From Peribacillus frigoritolerans (lineage in GTDB: Bacteria > Bacillota > Bacilli > Bacillales > DSM-1321): DNA of 64,000 nucleotides. The stretch covers positions 466,001 to 530,000 of the forward strand of contig NZ_CP158190.1 of assembly GCF_040250305.1 (NCBI RefSeq), in the 5' to 3' direction. Below the pieces are notes generated by a model that searched no databases, had not been told where the DNA came from, and saw only the letters and a list, made by a program, of their open reading frames with translations. Numbering within the stretch: position 1 is the first letter of the stretch; every line of letters starts with the position of its first letter. Of this stretch, positions 24,871-33,645 are shown piece after piece. Made by a program: the position numbers and the translations under genes.

Positions 24871-26717
24871 AGATATATGAAGCCGAGACATTGACGGCCG
24901 CAACAAAGTCGCGTGCCAAGCAATATGAAGACCTAAAGAAGGAAGTCGCAGCCCTGAAAAAGGAATTTCAGGGCATTGTTGGCCTTGATAACGAGTTTCA
25001 GGGAGCCGGTGCTACCGCCATCAAAAGCTTTTATGAAGCGCAAATCGAGGTGGCGGACGCCTGGATGGAGCTATTCACGACCCAAATAAGTTTTTTAGAA
25101 GGCATTCCAGCCAGTCTGGAAGAGGCGGACCTATCCGGAAATACGGTGGTTGAGGTTCCCTTTTTAGATGGCGAAGTCTCAAACGGCATCAACCAAGCGA
25201 AGTCGCTTGTCGATGAACAAGCGAACGGTCTTCAATGGATCCTGAACAGCATTGACGATATCCTGCCTCTTGATATGTTCGACCAAAAGGACTTTAATGA
25301 AAAAATCACGCTGGCCGGGCATAGACTGGATGACACCGTGACAAAGGTCGAGAATGTCGACCGGCAATTGGTCGAGGAATATGATGTGTCCATCGGGCAG
25401 GAAAACGTGGCCGTTGGCCTCTTCCGTGCCTTGCTTGATGCCACCAAACAGGACGGCCACGTTTCGCCGATGACATTCAATCAATCGGCATTCAAGAGCA
25501 GTGATGTCTATCAAGTGAAGGATGAAGTCGCCGGTCAGATGAAAGACTATCAAACCTTCAAAAAGCAGCAAGCAGAAGCCCGGAAAATCGAACAAGAAAT
25601 GGAAGAACTCGAAAACCGCCCATGGTACGAAAAAGCCTGGGATACGACAAAAACCTTTACAGGGGAATTCACGGGATATTATGATTCAATCAGGGCCTCG
25701 ACCGGAGTCGATCCAGTAACGGGCCGCAAGCTGTCCGATGCCGAAAGAATCGCCGCAGGCGCCATGGCAGCCGCTGGATTCATCCCCGTAGTCGGCTGGG
25801 CCGGCAGGGCCATCAAAGGCGGCAGCGCCATCTACAAAACGGCCAAAGGACTCAACGCAGCGAACCACGCGCTCGATGCCTATAAAACGACAAAAGGCTT
25901 TAGCCTCCTCCAGAAAACCGAATACGGTATATACGGACTCCTCGCAGCCAACGGCCTCGGCGAAGCAGCCACCGGCAAGGACATGTTCGGCAACCAGCTA
26001 ACCGGGGAACAGCGCCAAAACGGCCTGTTGATGGCACTTGGAATCGGCGGTGTGGCAGGTGCGGCGAAAGTCGCCGATAAAGTAGCGAGTGGTACAAAGT
26101 TCGTCCCTTACAGCAAGGAATTTGCGCAAAAGCAGGTTCAGAAGGTTCAAGCCACAATAACAGACATAGCGAGATCAGGAAAAACCACGTTAAAAAATAT
26201 AGGTGAAGAACTAGGTAAAAAGGAAATTCCTAAAAGTATAAGTGTGGAACAAGTATCCCTCGCAGGAGGTCCAAACCTTCCCCACGTTGTAATGGAAAAG
26301 CAGACAATTAAGGAAGCCTATCAGAAATTCACGGTGAAGGATAGCAAAGTAGAGGGTGTTTCAGGGGAGAGTTTTTCTAAGGGGATAGACAAAGGCAAAA
26401 ATATTAAGGACTATAAAAAGACATTCTTTGATGAATACCCAGACCTTAAAGGTAGTGTAGTAGTTCATCATGCTATAGAGCAACAAATTCTAAAAAGGCA
26501 CCCGAATTTATTTTCACTTGAGGAAATACATGCTCTAGAAAACCTGAGAGGTATACCAAAAGAAGTAAACAGTGATATACATTTATCAAAAATAAGAATA
26601 GATTGGAATAGATTTTATAGAAATAACCCTAATCCCACAAAAGAGGAAGTAATAGGCTATATGATTGAGTTAGATCAAAAATATGGTGAAAATTTTAATC
26701 CGCCAGTGAAAAGGTGA
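24867..26717 (+). CDS. LXG polymorphic toxin with HNH/ENDO VII-like nuclease tip
   Basis: 616 residues. The LXG domain covers about 1-205 (MKIYEAETLTAATKSRAKQY...). A linker (about 235-300, ENRPWYEKAWDTTKTFTGEFTGYYD) leads into a pre-toxin TG-type hydrophobic region with AAAGFIPVVGWAGRAIKGG (about 290-420). The C-terminal tip (about 515-616) has VVHHAIEQQILKRHP, HALENLRGIP and DIHLSKIRxDWNRFY, a set seen on Rhs/WapA-type tips and compatible with an HNH/ENDO VII-like nuclease; the fold is an inference. From residue about 430 codon use becomes much more AT-rich, showing where the exchangeable tip begins. An immunity gene follows. Confidence 0.88.
   Translation: MKIYEAETLTAATKSRAKQYEDLKKEVAALKKEFQGIVGLDNEFQGAGATAIKSFYEAQIEVADAWMELFTTQISFLEGIPASLEEADLSGNTVVEVPFLDGEVSNGINQAKSLVDEQANGLQWILNSIDDILPLDMFDQKDFNEKITLAGHRLDDTVTKVENVDRQLVEEYDVSIGQENVAVGLFRALLDATKQDGHVSPMTFNQSAFKSSDVYQVKDEVAGQMKDYQTFKKQQAEARKIEQEMEELENRPWYEKAWDTTKTFTGEFTGYYDSIRASTGVDPVTGRKLSDAERIAAGAMAAAGFIPVVGWAGRAIKGGSAIYKTAKGLNAANHALDAYKTTKGFSLLQKTEYGIYGLLAANGLGEAATGKDMFGNQLTGEQRQNGLLMALGIGGVAGAAKVADKVASGTKFVPYSKEFAQKQVQKVQATITDIARSGKTTLKNIGEELGKKEIPKSISVEQVSLAGGPNLPHVVMEKQTIKEAYQKFTVKDSKVEGVSGESFSKGIDKGKNIKDYKKTFFDEYPDLKGSVVVHHAIEQQILKRHPNLFSLEEIHALENLRGIPKEVNSDIHLSKIRIDWNRFYRNNPNPTKEEVIGYMIELDQKYGENFNPPVKR
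25611..26152 (+). repeat. Shared toxin backbone segment, copy 1 (pairs with 27489-28021)
   Basis: About 540 bp nearly identical to 27489-28021; the main difference is 9 bp (Trp-Ala-Gly) missing from the second copy. It encodes the linker and pre-toxin region that precedes the variable tip, so it offers a recombination arm. Confidence 0.95.
26127..26383 (+). repeat. Shared toxin neck segment, copy 1 (pairs with 29538-29794)
   Basis: 257 bp nearly identical to 29538-29794, encoding QKQVQKVQATITDIARSGK and on to SKVEGVSGESFSKG. It ends exactly where the toxic tips diverge. Confidence 0.95.
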
Positions 26718-26742
26718 GAATGTGATAGGAAGGATGTTACTA

Positions 26743-27219
26743 ATGAAATTATATTTTTTAGAACCAGAAGTATCAGGGGGTCATGGTGAACATACCATTT
26801 ATGGAAAAGAAGAAGATATTGCAACTGAAGGTATTTCAGGAAAGGTAAAATATTTACATTATGAGTTTGAAGGATGGCTAGGAGATGACCTGTTAGAGTC
26901 AACACCAGCCTTTATTGTGTCAAGTAAACTTGAAACAGAATTAAAGAATAGTGAATTTAAAGATTACAAATTAGAAAAGTGTTTAATTACTACATCTGAT
27001 GAATTTAAAGAAATGTATCCAAATAAGGAATTACCTAAATTCAGCAGATTTATTCCGCTTGGTAAAGTTGAAGTAGAAGGAGAGAACTTCAAAAATTGGT
27101 CAGGACATCACTTCTGTTTATCACCAAAAGGTGAGTTAGTTGTAACTCAAGAGGTTATGGACTTTTTTAAAAGAGTTTTAATAGATAATTGTTATATTAC
27201 AACCCTAACACAGGAATAA
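26743..27219 (+). CDS. Cognate immunity protein of the LXG toxin (Imm43-like)
   Basis: 158 residues from the ATG at 26743, with AGGAAGG 9 bases upstream; two earlier in-frame starts lie on the ribosome site. It is acidic and soluble. The pattern YFLEPEVSGGHGE, LHYEFEGWLGDDLLE, FIVSSKLE and MYPNKELPKFSRF resembles the Imm43-type immunity family, from memory. Position directly behind the toxin tip is the strongest evidence. It ends at a perfect terminator. Confidence 0.75.
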   Translation: MKLYFLEPEVSGGHGEHTIYGKEEDIATEGISGKVKYLHYEFEGWLGDDLLESTPAFIVSSKLETELKNSEFKDYKLEKCLITTSDEFKEMYPNKELPKFSRFIPLGKVEVEGENFKNWSGHHFCLSPKGELVVTQEVMDFFKRVLIDNCYITTLTQE

Positions 27220-27264
27220 ATAATAAAACCTTAGAGATATCTAAATCTCTAAGGTTTTATTATT
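27220..27264 (+). terminator. Perfect 20-bp-stem terminator after the first immunity gene
   Basis: AATAATAAAACCTTAGAGAT pairs fully with its inverse copy at 27245-27264. It separates the active toxin/immunity operon from the silent cassette downstream. Confidence 0.93.
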
Positions 27265-27428
27265 TGAAGGGAGAGCCGAATTCTTTTTTATAGTATTGAG
27301 ATTAACCTATTGTTAGACCTACACAGCATTTTAAGAAGATATAAAGCCGTACTTAAAGTTAAAACGTATGTACAATATACCTTTTTTACTATGCCGTAAA
27401 AGGCTACTCTACCTTAATTAATTTCTGA

Positions 27429-28751
27429 ATGTCGATGTCTAATACTTTTTTTCCTAAGATTAATAGAAAAAATATAAAGCTAAGCCTAGAAAACCGGCCA
27501 TGGTACGAAAAAGCCTGGGATACGACAAAAACCTTTACAGGGGAATTCACGGGATATTATGATTCAATCAGGGCCTCAACCGGAGTCGATCCAGTAACGG
27601 GCCGCAAGCTGTCCGATGCCGAACGAATCGCCGCAGGCGCCATGGCAGCCGCTGGGTTCATCCCCGTCGTCGGCCGGGCCATCAAAGGCGGCAGCGCCCT
27701 ATACAAAACGGCCAAAGGACTCAATGCAGCGGACCACGCTCTCGATGCCTATAAAACGACAAAAGACTTTAGCCTCCTTCAGAAAACCGAATACGGGATA
27801 TACGGACTCCTCGCAGCCAACGGCCTCGGCGAAGCCGTCACCGGCAAAGACATGTTCGGCAACCAGCTGACCGAGGAACAGCGCCCGAACGGGCTGTTGA
27901 TGGCACTCGGAATCGGTGGTGTGGCAGGTGCGGCGAAGGTCGCTGATAAAGTAGCGAGTGGTACAAAGTTCGTCCCTTACAGTAAGGAATTTGCGCAAAA
28001 GCAGGTACAGAAGGTTCAAGCCTTCGGCAGGGAAATCGGTAAAGTGAAAGTGCCTCTCCGTATAAGGGTCGAAGAATTAGCGACGGCCTATGGAAATAAC
28101 TACAAGCATGTTACTTTTGATAATACGACGGTTAAGGATATTGTACAGAAGTTTGCGGTGAAGAGTGATGGTGGTAAGGGTGTAAACTATCAGAAGTTCA
28201 TGGTGAAGGATAGCAATGTAGAGGGTGTTTCAGGGAAGAATATTACTAATGGTATAGATAATGTTAACTTAAAGAACATTGATGAGTTCATTGCAGGTAC
28301 TAAAACTTTTGAAGATGTTATTAATGATTTTGCAAAACTATACAGTGAAAAAATTCTAACAAATAAAACTTGGTCATGGAATAAGTCATTCCATGGTGGA
28401 GAATATTTGACTGCTCGCCAACGAAAATTGATAAAGGAAAAAGCGATTGAAAATGGCGTGATTCCTAATGTAAATGTTATTAAAGTTGAGGGAATGAGGT
28501 ATGGTTTTGCAGATTTCAAGACTGCTGGAGTTGTTGTTGAGATTAAGGAGTTACCAGAAAGGCTTTGGTTATCATCGGACGATGAACAATTTGATTGGCT
28601 GGATAATGCAATAGGTGGAAGACCAGAAGGGATGACATGGCATCATACTGAAATACCGGGTAAGATGGAGTTAGTTCCTTTTAAAATACACAATATTACT
28701 ATTCACAATGGTGGTAGATCTACTGGAATGTGGGCAGACGCTCCGAGATAG
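27429..28751 (+). pseudogene. Orphan toxin cassette: pre-toxin region plus WHH nuclease tip, no LXG domain
   Basis: The frame is open for 440 residues, but the first ATG has no ribosome site and the LXG domain is missing. Homology to the full toxin starts abruptly at the ENRPWYEKAW codons (27489) and lasts until 28021. A different tip then follows, ending in WLDNAIGGRPEGMTWHHTEIPG...LVPFKIHNITIHNGG, the signature of WHH-type HNH/ENDO VII nucleases (catalytic W-H-H near residue 406). It is best seen as a silent donor that can replace the tip of the upstream toxin by homologous recombination. Its intact frame argues against neutral decay. Confidence 0.85.
27489..28021 (+). repeat. Shared toxin backbone segment, copy 2
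   Basis: Near-identical partner of 25611-26152. It provides the upstream homology arm of the orphan WHH cassette. Confidence 0.95.
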
Positions 28752-28774
28752 TATAGTAAAGAAAGGGTAAAACT

Positions 28775-29245
28775 ATGAAAATAATACAGGACACTATAGT
28801 AAAACCATTACCTTCAGAAGAATTAATCAAAAAACATGAAAAGTTTTGGCGACTAACATTACCAGAGTCTTTCTTAAACTTTATTAAAACGTATAATGGA
28901 GCAGAGGTTAAGGAAGCTACATTTGAGAGTAACAATCGTAGTTATGCGTTAGAAAGGTTTTTGTGTATGCTGGATGACATTGAGAATAATCCGAAAGGAA
29001 TCTATGATATAGATGTTGTATTTTCGCAAATAGGAGAAAGGTTATCTGATAACGAAGATTTATTAGGTGCAGATGTATTGCCAATAGCTAGTATATTTGC
29101 AGGTGACTTTGTTTGTTTAGATTTTAGAACCAATAAAAATAACCCATCTGTAAGTGTATGGTCACATGAAGAGTCGGGTGAGTTTGAACCTGTTTTTTAC
29201 AATGTTGCAGATAGCTTTAATGAATTCTTAGAGTTACTAGAATAG
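28775..29245 (+). CDS. SUKH (SMI1/KNR4) immunity protein for the WHH tip
   Basis: 156 residues, with AGAAAGGG before the ATG. SUKH-1 features: an N-terminal EELIKKHEKFWRLTLPESFLNFIKTYNGAEV, a mid-protein LPIASIFAGDFVCLDFR, and a C-terminal FYNVADSFNEFLELLE. SUKH proteins are common immunity partners of HNH-type toxin tips. It lies 23 bp after the WHH cassette, making a complete silent tip/immunity pair. It may be expressed from its own weak promoter to protect against sibling toxins. Confidence 0.88.
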   Translation: MKIIQDTIVKPLPSEELIKKHEKFWRLTLPESFLNFIKTYNGAEVKEATFESNNRSYALERFLCMLDDIENNPKGIYDIDVVFSQIGERLSDNEDLLGADVLPIASIFAGDFVCLDFRTNKNNPSVSVWSHEESGEFEPVFYNVADSFNEFLELLE

Positions 29246-29360
29246 AAACAATGAATTTTGATTGGGCAAAAAACGGATAATTACTTTGTAAATTGAGAAT
29301 CCATGAGTTGGACCATCGAAGCTATAACGATATTTATTTAAGAAAATAAGAACGATAACT

Positions 29361-29492
29361 AGGCGAGATGACATTTTAAACGATTGAAGTATTGTCACAG
29401 GGAACAATCAAAAAATTAACGAGATGAAACAATCTCGTAGGTTTAAACATAAGATTAAGCACTTGTTTGTCTTTTTGGCAACAAGTGCTTTT
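29361..29492. repeat. Hairpin-bearing repeat element, copy A
   Basis: Begins AGGCGAGATGACATTTTA and ends in an AAGCACTTG...CAAGTGCTT hairpin with a T-run (29457-29492); an ACGAGAT/ATCTCGT hairpin lies inside (29419-29437). The same start and the same terminal hairpin recur at 31029-31262 with a different middle. It may be a degraded mobile or terminator-like element between cassettes. Confidence 0.5.
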
Positions 29493-30527
29493 ACATTTTA
29501 CGCTGAAATTTTTCCCCCTACCAGTAAGAAATATATACAAAAGCAGGTACAGAAGGTTCAAGCTACAATAACAGACATAGCGAGATCAGGAAAAAACACG
29601 TTAAAAAATATAGGTGAAGAACTAGGCAAAAAAGAAATTCCTAAACGGATAAGTATGGAACAAATCTACCTCGCAGGAGGACCAACCCTTCGCCAAGTTG
29701 TGATGGAAAAGCAGACAATTAAGGAAGCCTATCAGAAATTTACGGTTAAGGATAGCAAAGTAGAGGGTGTTTCAGGGGAGAGTTTTTCTAAGGGTACGGA
29801 TGATCTAAAGTTTAAGAATGTTGGGGAGTATTTTAATAGTATCAATAATATTGGAAAACGAGATGATTTAACGAGTGAACAGAAGCTTGTAAAGATTCAC
29901 GAAGCATATGCCGCATTAGAAGTAAAAGGTGATGTTACTGTTGTTAAAGGCACAAAATTCCTTCGTCCAGAAGGGTTTGGTCGAAATGGTAGAATGATTG
30001 TGGATTGGCCAGATAAAATGGGGTTTGTAGAAGAATCCATCCAGCCAATTGATAGAAATAGTCCGTTACCAGAAAGATGGGATAGAGTAGGTGGAAAAGG
30101 TGGAGAGAATTTCACCACTTTACCTCATAATGGTATTCCATACACATATGATCAAAGTGCAATACCGTATATAGAAAACCCTGCTGCAAGGCACGTTGGG
30201 CATTTTAATAATGAATCTTATTTTGAATCTATTGATGCAGTCAAAAGTGGAAATCTTGAAGAGTTAAATCGAATTGTAGTGGCCAATGGAAGAAGAGCAA
30301 TTTCTGATTCAGAATTTGCTGATTTTAAGGCTTATTATGACGATTTCCAAGATAGAGTACAAAAATTTATTGGAAATACAGATACTACTTACGGAGTGAA
30401 AGGTACTGCTGCTTCCTGGACTAGTAGCTCTACAGGTGAGAAGTTAATGAATGGTGGAGCAGAACAAATTGTAACGCCATTAAATGGTGAGATGCTAGAG
30501 ATTATAGGAGTTATACCTAAATACTAG
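29424..30527 (+). pseudogene. Orphan toxin cassette: neck region plus TNT-like NAD glycohydrolase tip
   Basis: An open frame of 367 residues whose first ATG lies inside repeat element A and has no ribosome site, so it is probably not translated from there. From 29538 it matches the neck of the full toxin (257 bp). The tip (about residue 130 onward) contains DWPDKMGFVEESIQP, PLPERWDRVGGKGGENF, NGIPYTYDQSAIPYIENP and, at the end, GEKLMNGGAEQIVTPLNG. These match TNT-type NAD+ glycohydrolase toxins as I know them. It is a second silent donor tip, with its immunity gene 11 bp on. Confidence 0.82.
29538..29794 (+). repeat. Shared toxin neck segment, copy 2
   Basis: Partner of 26127-26383, forming the homology arm of the TNT-like cassette. 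It starts about 10 bp before the end of the longer backbone repeat. Confidence 0.95.
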
Positions 30528-30538
30528 GAGGGCTAGAC

Positions 30539-30790
30539 GTGACAAAACAAGAGTTCTTAAATAGATATGAAGCTGAAAAACTAAATATTGGTGAATATAT
30601 TATGGTACTAGATACTATAACGGATGAGTCGCTAGTAATAGGATGTGCACATGATCAAGGAGTGTGGAAAGTTTATAAAACAAGAGAGAGAGGAGGTCAC
30701 TATATAATTAAAGAAATTTCTAGTGAAAATGAAGCATTTGATTTTCTTTATGAGTTAATATTAAGTAGACATAACAGAATTAATAATTAA
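30539..30790 (+). CDS. Small immunity protein for the TNT-like tip
   Basis: 83 residues from a GTG start with AGGAGGG 8 bases upstream. It is an acidic alpha/beta protein: MTKQEFLNRYEAEKLNIGEYIM at the start, VWKVYKTRERGG in the middle, and NEAFDFLYELIL at the end. The same layout occurs in the products at 35853 and 41616, so the three form one family (Imm59-like in size and pattern, uncertain). Its position behind the TNT tip marks it as the cognate immunity protein. Confidence 0.7.
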   Translation: MTKQEFLNRYEAEKLNIGEYIMVLDTITDESLVIGCAHDQGVWKVYKTRERGGHYIIKEISSENEAFDFLYELILSRHNRINN

Positions 30791-31535
30791 AATTTGCATT
30801 AGCTGGGAAAGTGTAAAAACACCACTTATTATTCAATTTATATTTTGCATACAGGAATGACCGAACTTGTAGCAAAACATGTACAGGTAATTGAAAAACA
30901 AAGCATATTTGAAGTGTACAAAAAAAGAAAAGGCCATTTTGAAGAATCGACTCTATGATGGTTGTACCATCATAAGCTAGTGTTTGCACCACCATATTCT
31001 GACAAGATAAAATAAGACACACGAGCTTAGGCGAGATGACATTTTATTGTATGGCGGGTACAAAGACATGGAATGTATAGTAAACTAACGAATGCACACA
31101 AGCTCGTACGTTTTAAAAGTATTACTTGTCAGGAGACACAAAAGCTGTCATACTTTTTTTACAATGCAATGAAACTTACAAACTTAAAACGAACATTGAA
31201 AATTATAAAATTTACAAACTTAAAGCACTTGATTGTCACTTATGGCAACGAGTGCTTTTTTGCGTTTTGTTTTAGAAACAAGTAGGTACACGTATAATTT
31301 TATAAGTGTACTAAGTGTTAAATTTATACACTGTAATTGGCTTTATACAGTGTACGACACTACTAGAGAAAAAACGATAAAAAAAATTAAGGGTTGTATT
31401 ATTTTTTGAAGTCATCGTACAGTACGTTTTAACGGATTTACGTTACGAACACGTTATCCGCAAAAAACGGGTAAACGTTACAGGGACTGTAATTGCTGTA
31501 ACGGAATGAGAGAATAACAACTGTTAAGGACCAAA
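30791..31535. other. Gene-free AT-rich stretch with repeat element B
   Basis: 745 bases without a credible gene. It holds the ATGATGG/CCATCAT hairpin (about 30955-30976), repeat element B (31029-31262), and near 31430-31520 a short frame reading GKRYRDCNCCNGMRE that looks like a piece of a zinc-ribbon protein with no start. The stretch is best read as debris between cassettes. Confidence 0.5.
31029..31262. repeat. Hairpin-bearing repeat element, copy B
   Basis: Shares AGGCGAGATGACATTTTA at its left end and an AAGCACTTG...CGAGTGCTT hairpin plus T-run at its right end (31222-31262) with element A, but is about 100 bp longer inside. Confidence 0.5.
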
Positions 31536-32192
31536 ATGGAATATTTGAGTGGATTGTTGAGCCGACCAAAGGAGTTACACATAGAAGATTTATTCCTAAT
31601 GGGCAAATTACAGGTTCTCCAAATCAAAGACCATAAAGTTAAGGTGGTTCAAATGGATATTTCTGTAGATATTTTCAAGAAAAACAAAATAAAGTACGAT
31701 TGGAGAACACTATATGTGGGATTAGAACTTAATCTAATAGAATATAGTGACATAGTTAATTATGCAGTTGGATTTTTAGCTAACCATCCAGAAATTAGCA
31801 ATCAAAACATTATTCAGCTAGCTTGGGGTGTGGATGATTTTGATTACGAGAATTTACTAGTAGATATATTAAAAGAGTCACATATCAATTATTTGAACCT
31901 GGACGCCGATGTTTGGCAATTTTAAAAAAGAAAATGGAGATTTGGTATACTGGCTTATTTAAAAATGAAACATCAAGATGATTACGAGGGATTATTAAAC
32001 AAGGTTGCTGAAGTGTATGCTGATTTTAATTATCCCGAAGACATGGATAGCTTTATTAATTATCTGGAACCAAAAGACGGCTTTAATCCTTCACAATACT
32101 CGAAAGAAGAGAATGTAGTCAGATTAATAAACTTATTTAATGACTTTCTGAACAAAGAACACCAATATTTACAAAATGATAATACCTTTTAG
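31536..32192 (+). pseudogene. DUF2247-type immunity gene broken by an internal stop/frameshift
   Basis: Two open segments (31536-31925, 129 aa; 31965-32192, 75 aa) together read like one DUF2247 immunity protein: DWRTLYVGLELNLIEYSDIVNYAVGFL then KVAEVYADFNYPEDMDSFINYL. They are in the same frame, separated by TAA. Between them the +1 frame (31921-31959) reads KKENGDLVYWLI, which fits the expected linker, so two compensating indels near an A6 run are likely. A strong terminator follows. Either a recent pseudogene or a sequencing error. Confidence 0.65.
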
Positions 32193-32199
32193 GCTTTTG

Positions 32200-32234
32200 A
32201 CCTTGATTAGCAAAATGCTAGTCAAGGTTTTTTT
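32200..32234 (+). terminator. Terminator after the DUF2247 remnant
   Basis: ACCTTGATTAG/CTAGTCAAGGT stem with a seven-T tail. Confidence 0.85.
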
Positions 32235-32579
32235 ATGATTTAATCATTTAGGTTAAAAGCCTCATATTTGATTCAAAAGTTCATAATGGTAAATAGACTT
32301 ACGAGATTGGTTGTAGTGACATTTAAATAAATCAACCACACTAACTACTCGATTTATATTTAGAATGACAAAGCTCGTAATATACTAAAGGTAATAATAT
32401 ATAGGCGAATAGGCAAGTTAACACAAAATTAAATATGTGGATTTTTTGAATGGAACAAAACGAAAATAATTTGTTTGAAAATTGAGACATCATAAAGGTT
32501 GTACCATCATGAAGTTTTGTTGAAATACTTTGATTGGGTTACAGGACCTTAACTTAATTTTTATTGGAGGAGAAAACTA

Positions 32580-32763
32580 ATGAAAGATTGGGAGAATAAT
32601 GAATTATTTGATGCAATTCAGGAGACATATGAAGAGTTGTTAGATGAAGATAGGGGATATAGGTATGCTATAGCAAAACTAGCTGATGAATTTGATACGA
32701 ATAAAAAAAGTAATAGAAGGACTAAGAAATGCAGAGGTTGATTATAATTCCTCAGCAGAATAG
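32580..32763 (+). pseudogene. Chimeric, deleted copy of an Imm3 immunity gene
   Basis: The ATG with its GGAGGAG site starts MKDWENNELFDAIQETYEELL, matching the Imm3 gene at 34736 base for base nearly throughout, up to GATGAATTTGATA (32697). The next bases (from 32698) match the 3' end of the other Imm3 gene (36852 onward). The join removes about half the gene and shifts the frame, giving a 53-residue product that ends at 32741. Homology to the family continues to the TAG at 32761. This is a recombination or deletion product of the two paralogues. Confidence 0.88.
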
Positions 32764-33098
32764 CATGTGAAAGAAAAATATTTAATGATGCAGTGTTAAC
32801 CTTGAGTGTCTAAAGCCATTCAAGGTTTTTTAATAAAATGGACAGTTTTAAATCTTTGTATGATACCTACGATGGTTAGCAGGTAATTTGGAAATGCGAA
32901 ATGATTTTGCTCTTGTATTTAATTGGAAAGATATTATAGTGGTTGTAGTATAGGTGTTAGCATACATAAAAACAAAGTATGAATTTAATCAATCAGTAGG
33001 GCAATTGTTAAGCAAGGGTACTGAGAAATGGTACTTAAACAAAAAGTAGGTGTAATGAATGGTAGGCAGAAGAATGGTAGACAGATGGGAAGACGATA
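32698..33098 (+). repeat. 400-bp duplicated block, copy 1 (pairs with 36852-37250)
   Basis: Runs from the end of an Imm3 gene across a terminator and the promoter region into the first codons of an ADP-ribosylglycohydrolase gene; nearly identical to 36852-37250 apart from small indels. Confidence 0.92.
32799..32832 (+). terminator. Recurring Imm-island terminator, copy 1
   Basis: CCTTGAGTG...CATTCAAGG stem with a T-run. Near-identical terminators follow at 35735 and 36953, each behind an immunity gene. Confidence 0.8.
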
Positions 33099-33238
33099 AC
33101 AAGATTTTTATGAGTTTAGCCATTAAGAAAAGATTATTACCGAGTCTGTATGGCGGTAATATTGGCGACATGCTTGGTGTCCCAGTTCCCAAAAAGGGGA
33201 AACTGCAGAAAGTTTTGGGTCAACAGGAGGTAGAATAA
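33059..33238 (+). pseudogene. Truncated ADP-ribosylglycohydrolase gene (5' fragment)
   Basis: 59 codons: MVGRRMVDRWEDDNKIFMSLAIKKRLLPSLYGG...GDMLGVPV, matching the first 45 codons of the intact gene at 39384 rather than the one at 37211 (IFMSLAIKKR is shared only with the former). After VPV the homology stops and a short unrelated Lys-rich tail reaches TAA. Its upstream region matches that of the 37211 copy, so the fragment is itself a mosaic. No catalytic C-terminus remains. Confidence 0.88.
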
Positions 33239-33272
33239 AATCCGTACTTTTGTTCTACTTAGGAGGAATAGT

Positions 33273-33530
33273 ATGAATATAGATGATGCTAAGAAAATAA
33301 TTCAAAATGAAGAATTAGAAAATTATTGTTTTTTTTGTAAGGAGACTTCCAATGAAGGTGAAGTAGTTAGTGAAAAAGATGGTCATGAGTGGAGGGTATA
33401 CGCAAACGACGAGAGAGCAACAAAAACAGGGGAGAAAATATACAAAGCAGAAATTGAAGCCTTACATGATTTTATCGAGAGGATAAGAGGAGACAAAGCA
33501 ATGAGAATGTACTTTAAAAGTTTATTGTAA
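33273..33530 (+). CDS. Orphan immunity-type small protein, 85 aa
   Basis: Strong AGGAGGAAT site before the ATG. It is an acidic soluble protein with a CFFCKET patch near residue 20 and GHEWRVYANDERATKTGEKIYKAEIEALHDFIERIR through the middle. The size, acidity, W-x-VY-x-x-DERA element and setting point to an immunity protein. The family name is uncertain. No toxin tip remains next to it; only the truncated glycohydrolase lies upstream. Confidence 0.6.
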   Translation: MNIDDAKKIIQNEELENYCFFCKETSNEGEVVSEKDGHEWRVYANDERATKTGEKIYKAEIEALHDFIERIRGDKAMRMYFKSLL

Positions 33531-33645
33531 ATATGAAAAGATATTAAAAGAGGCTCCAAGTGTTATTAAACAATTTCAAATTAACTAAAGCTGAACATAG
33601 TGAAGCGATGAAATGCTGATTTATTTTTGAAATGAGGATTCGCTA

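Noticed and set aside
31430..31525. Small zinc-ribbon gene (GKRYRDCNCCNGMRE)
   Set aside because: No start codon with a ribosome site and no complete frame; left as debris.
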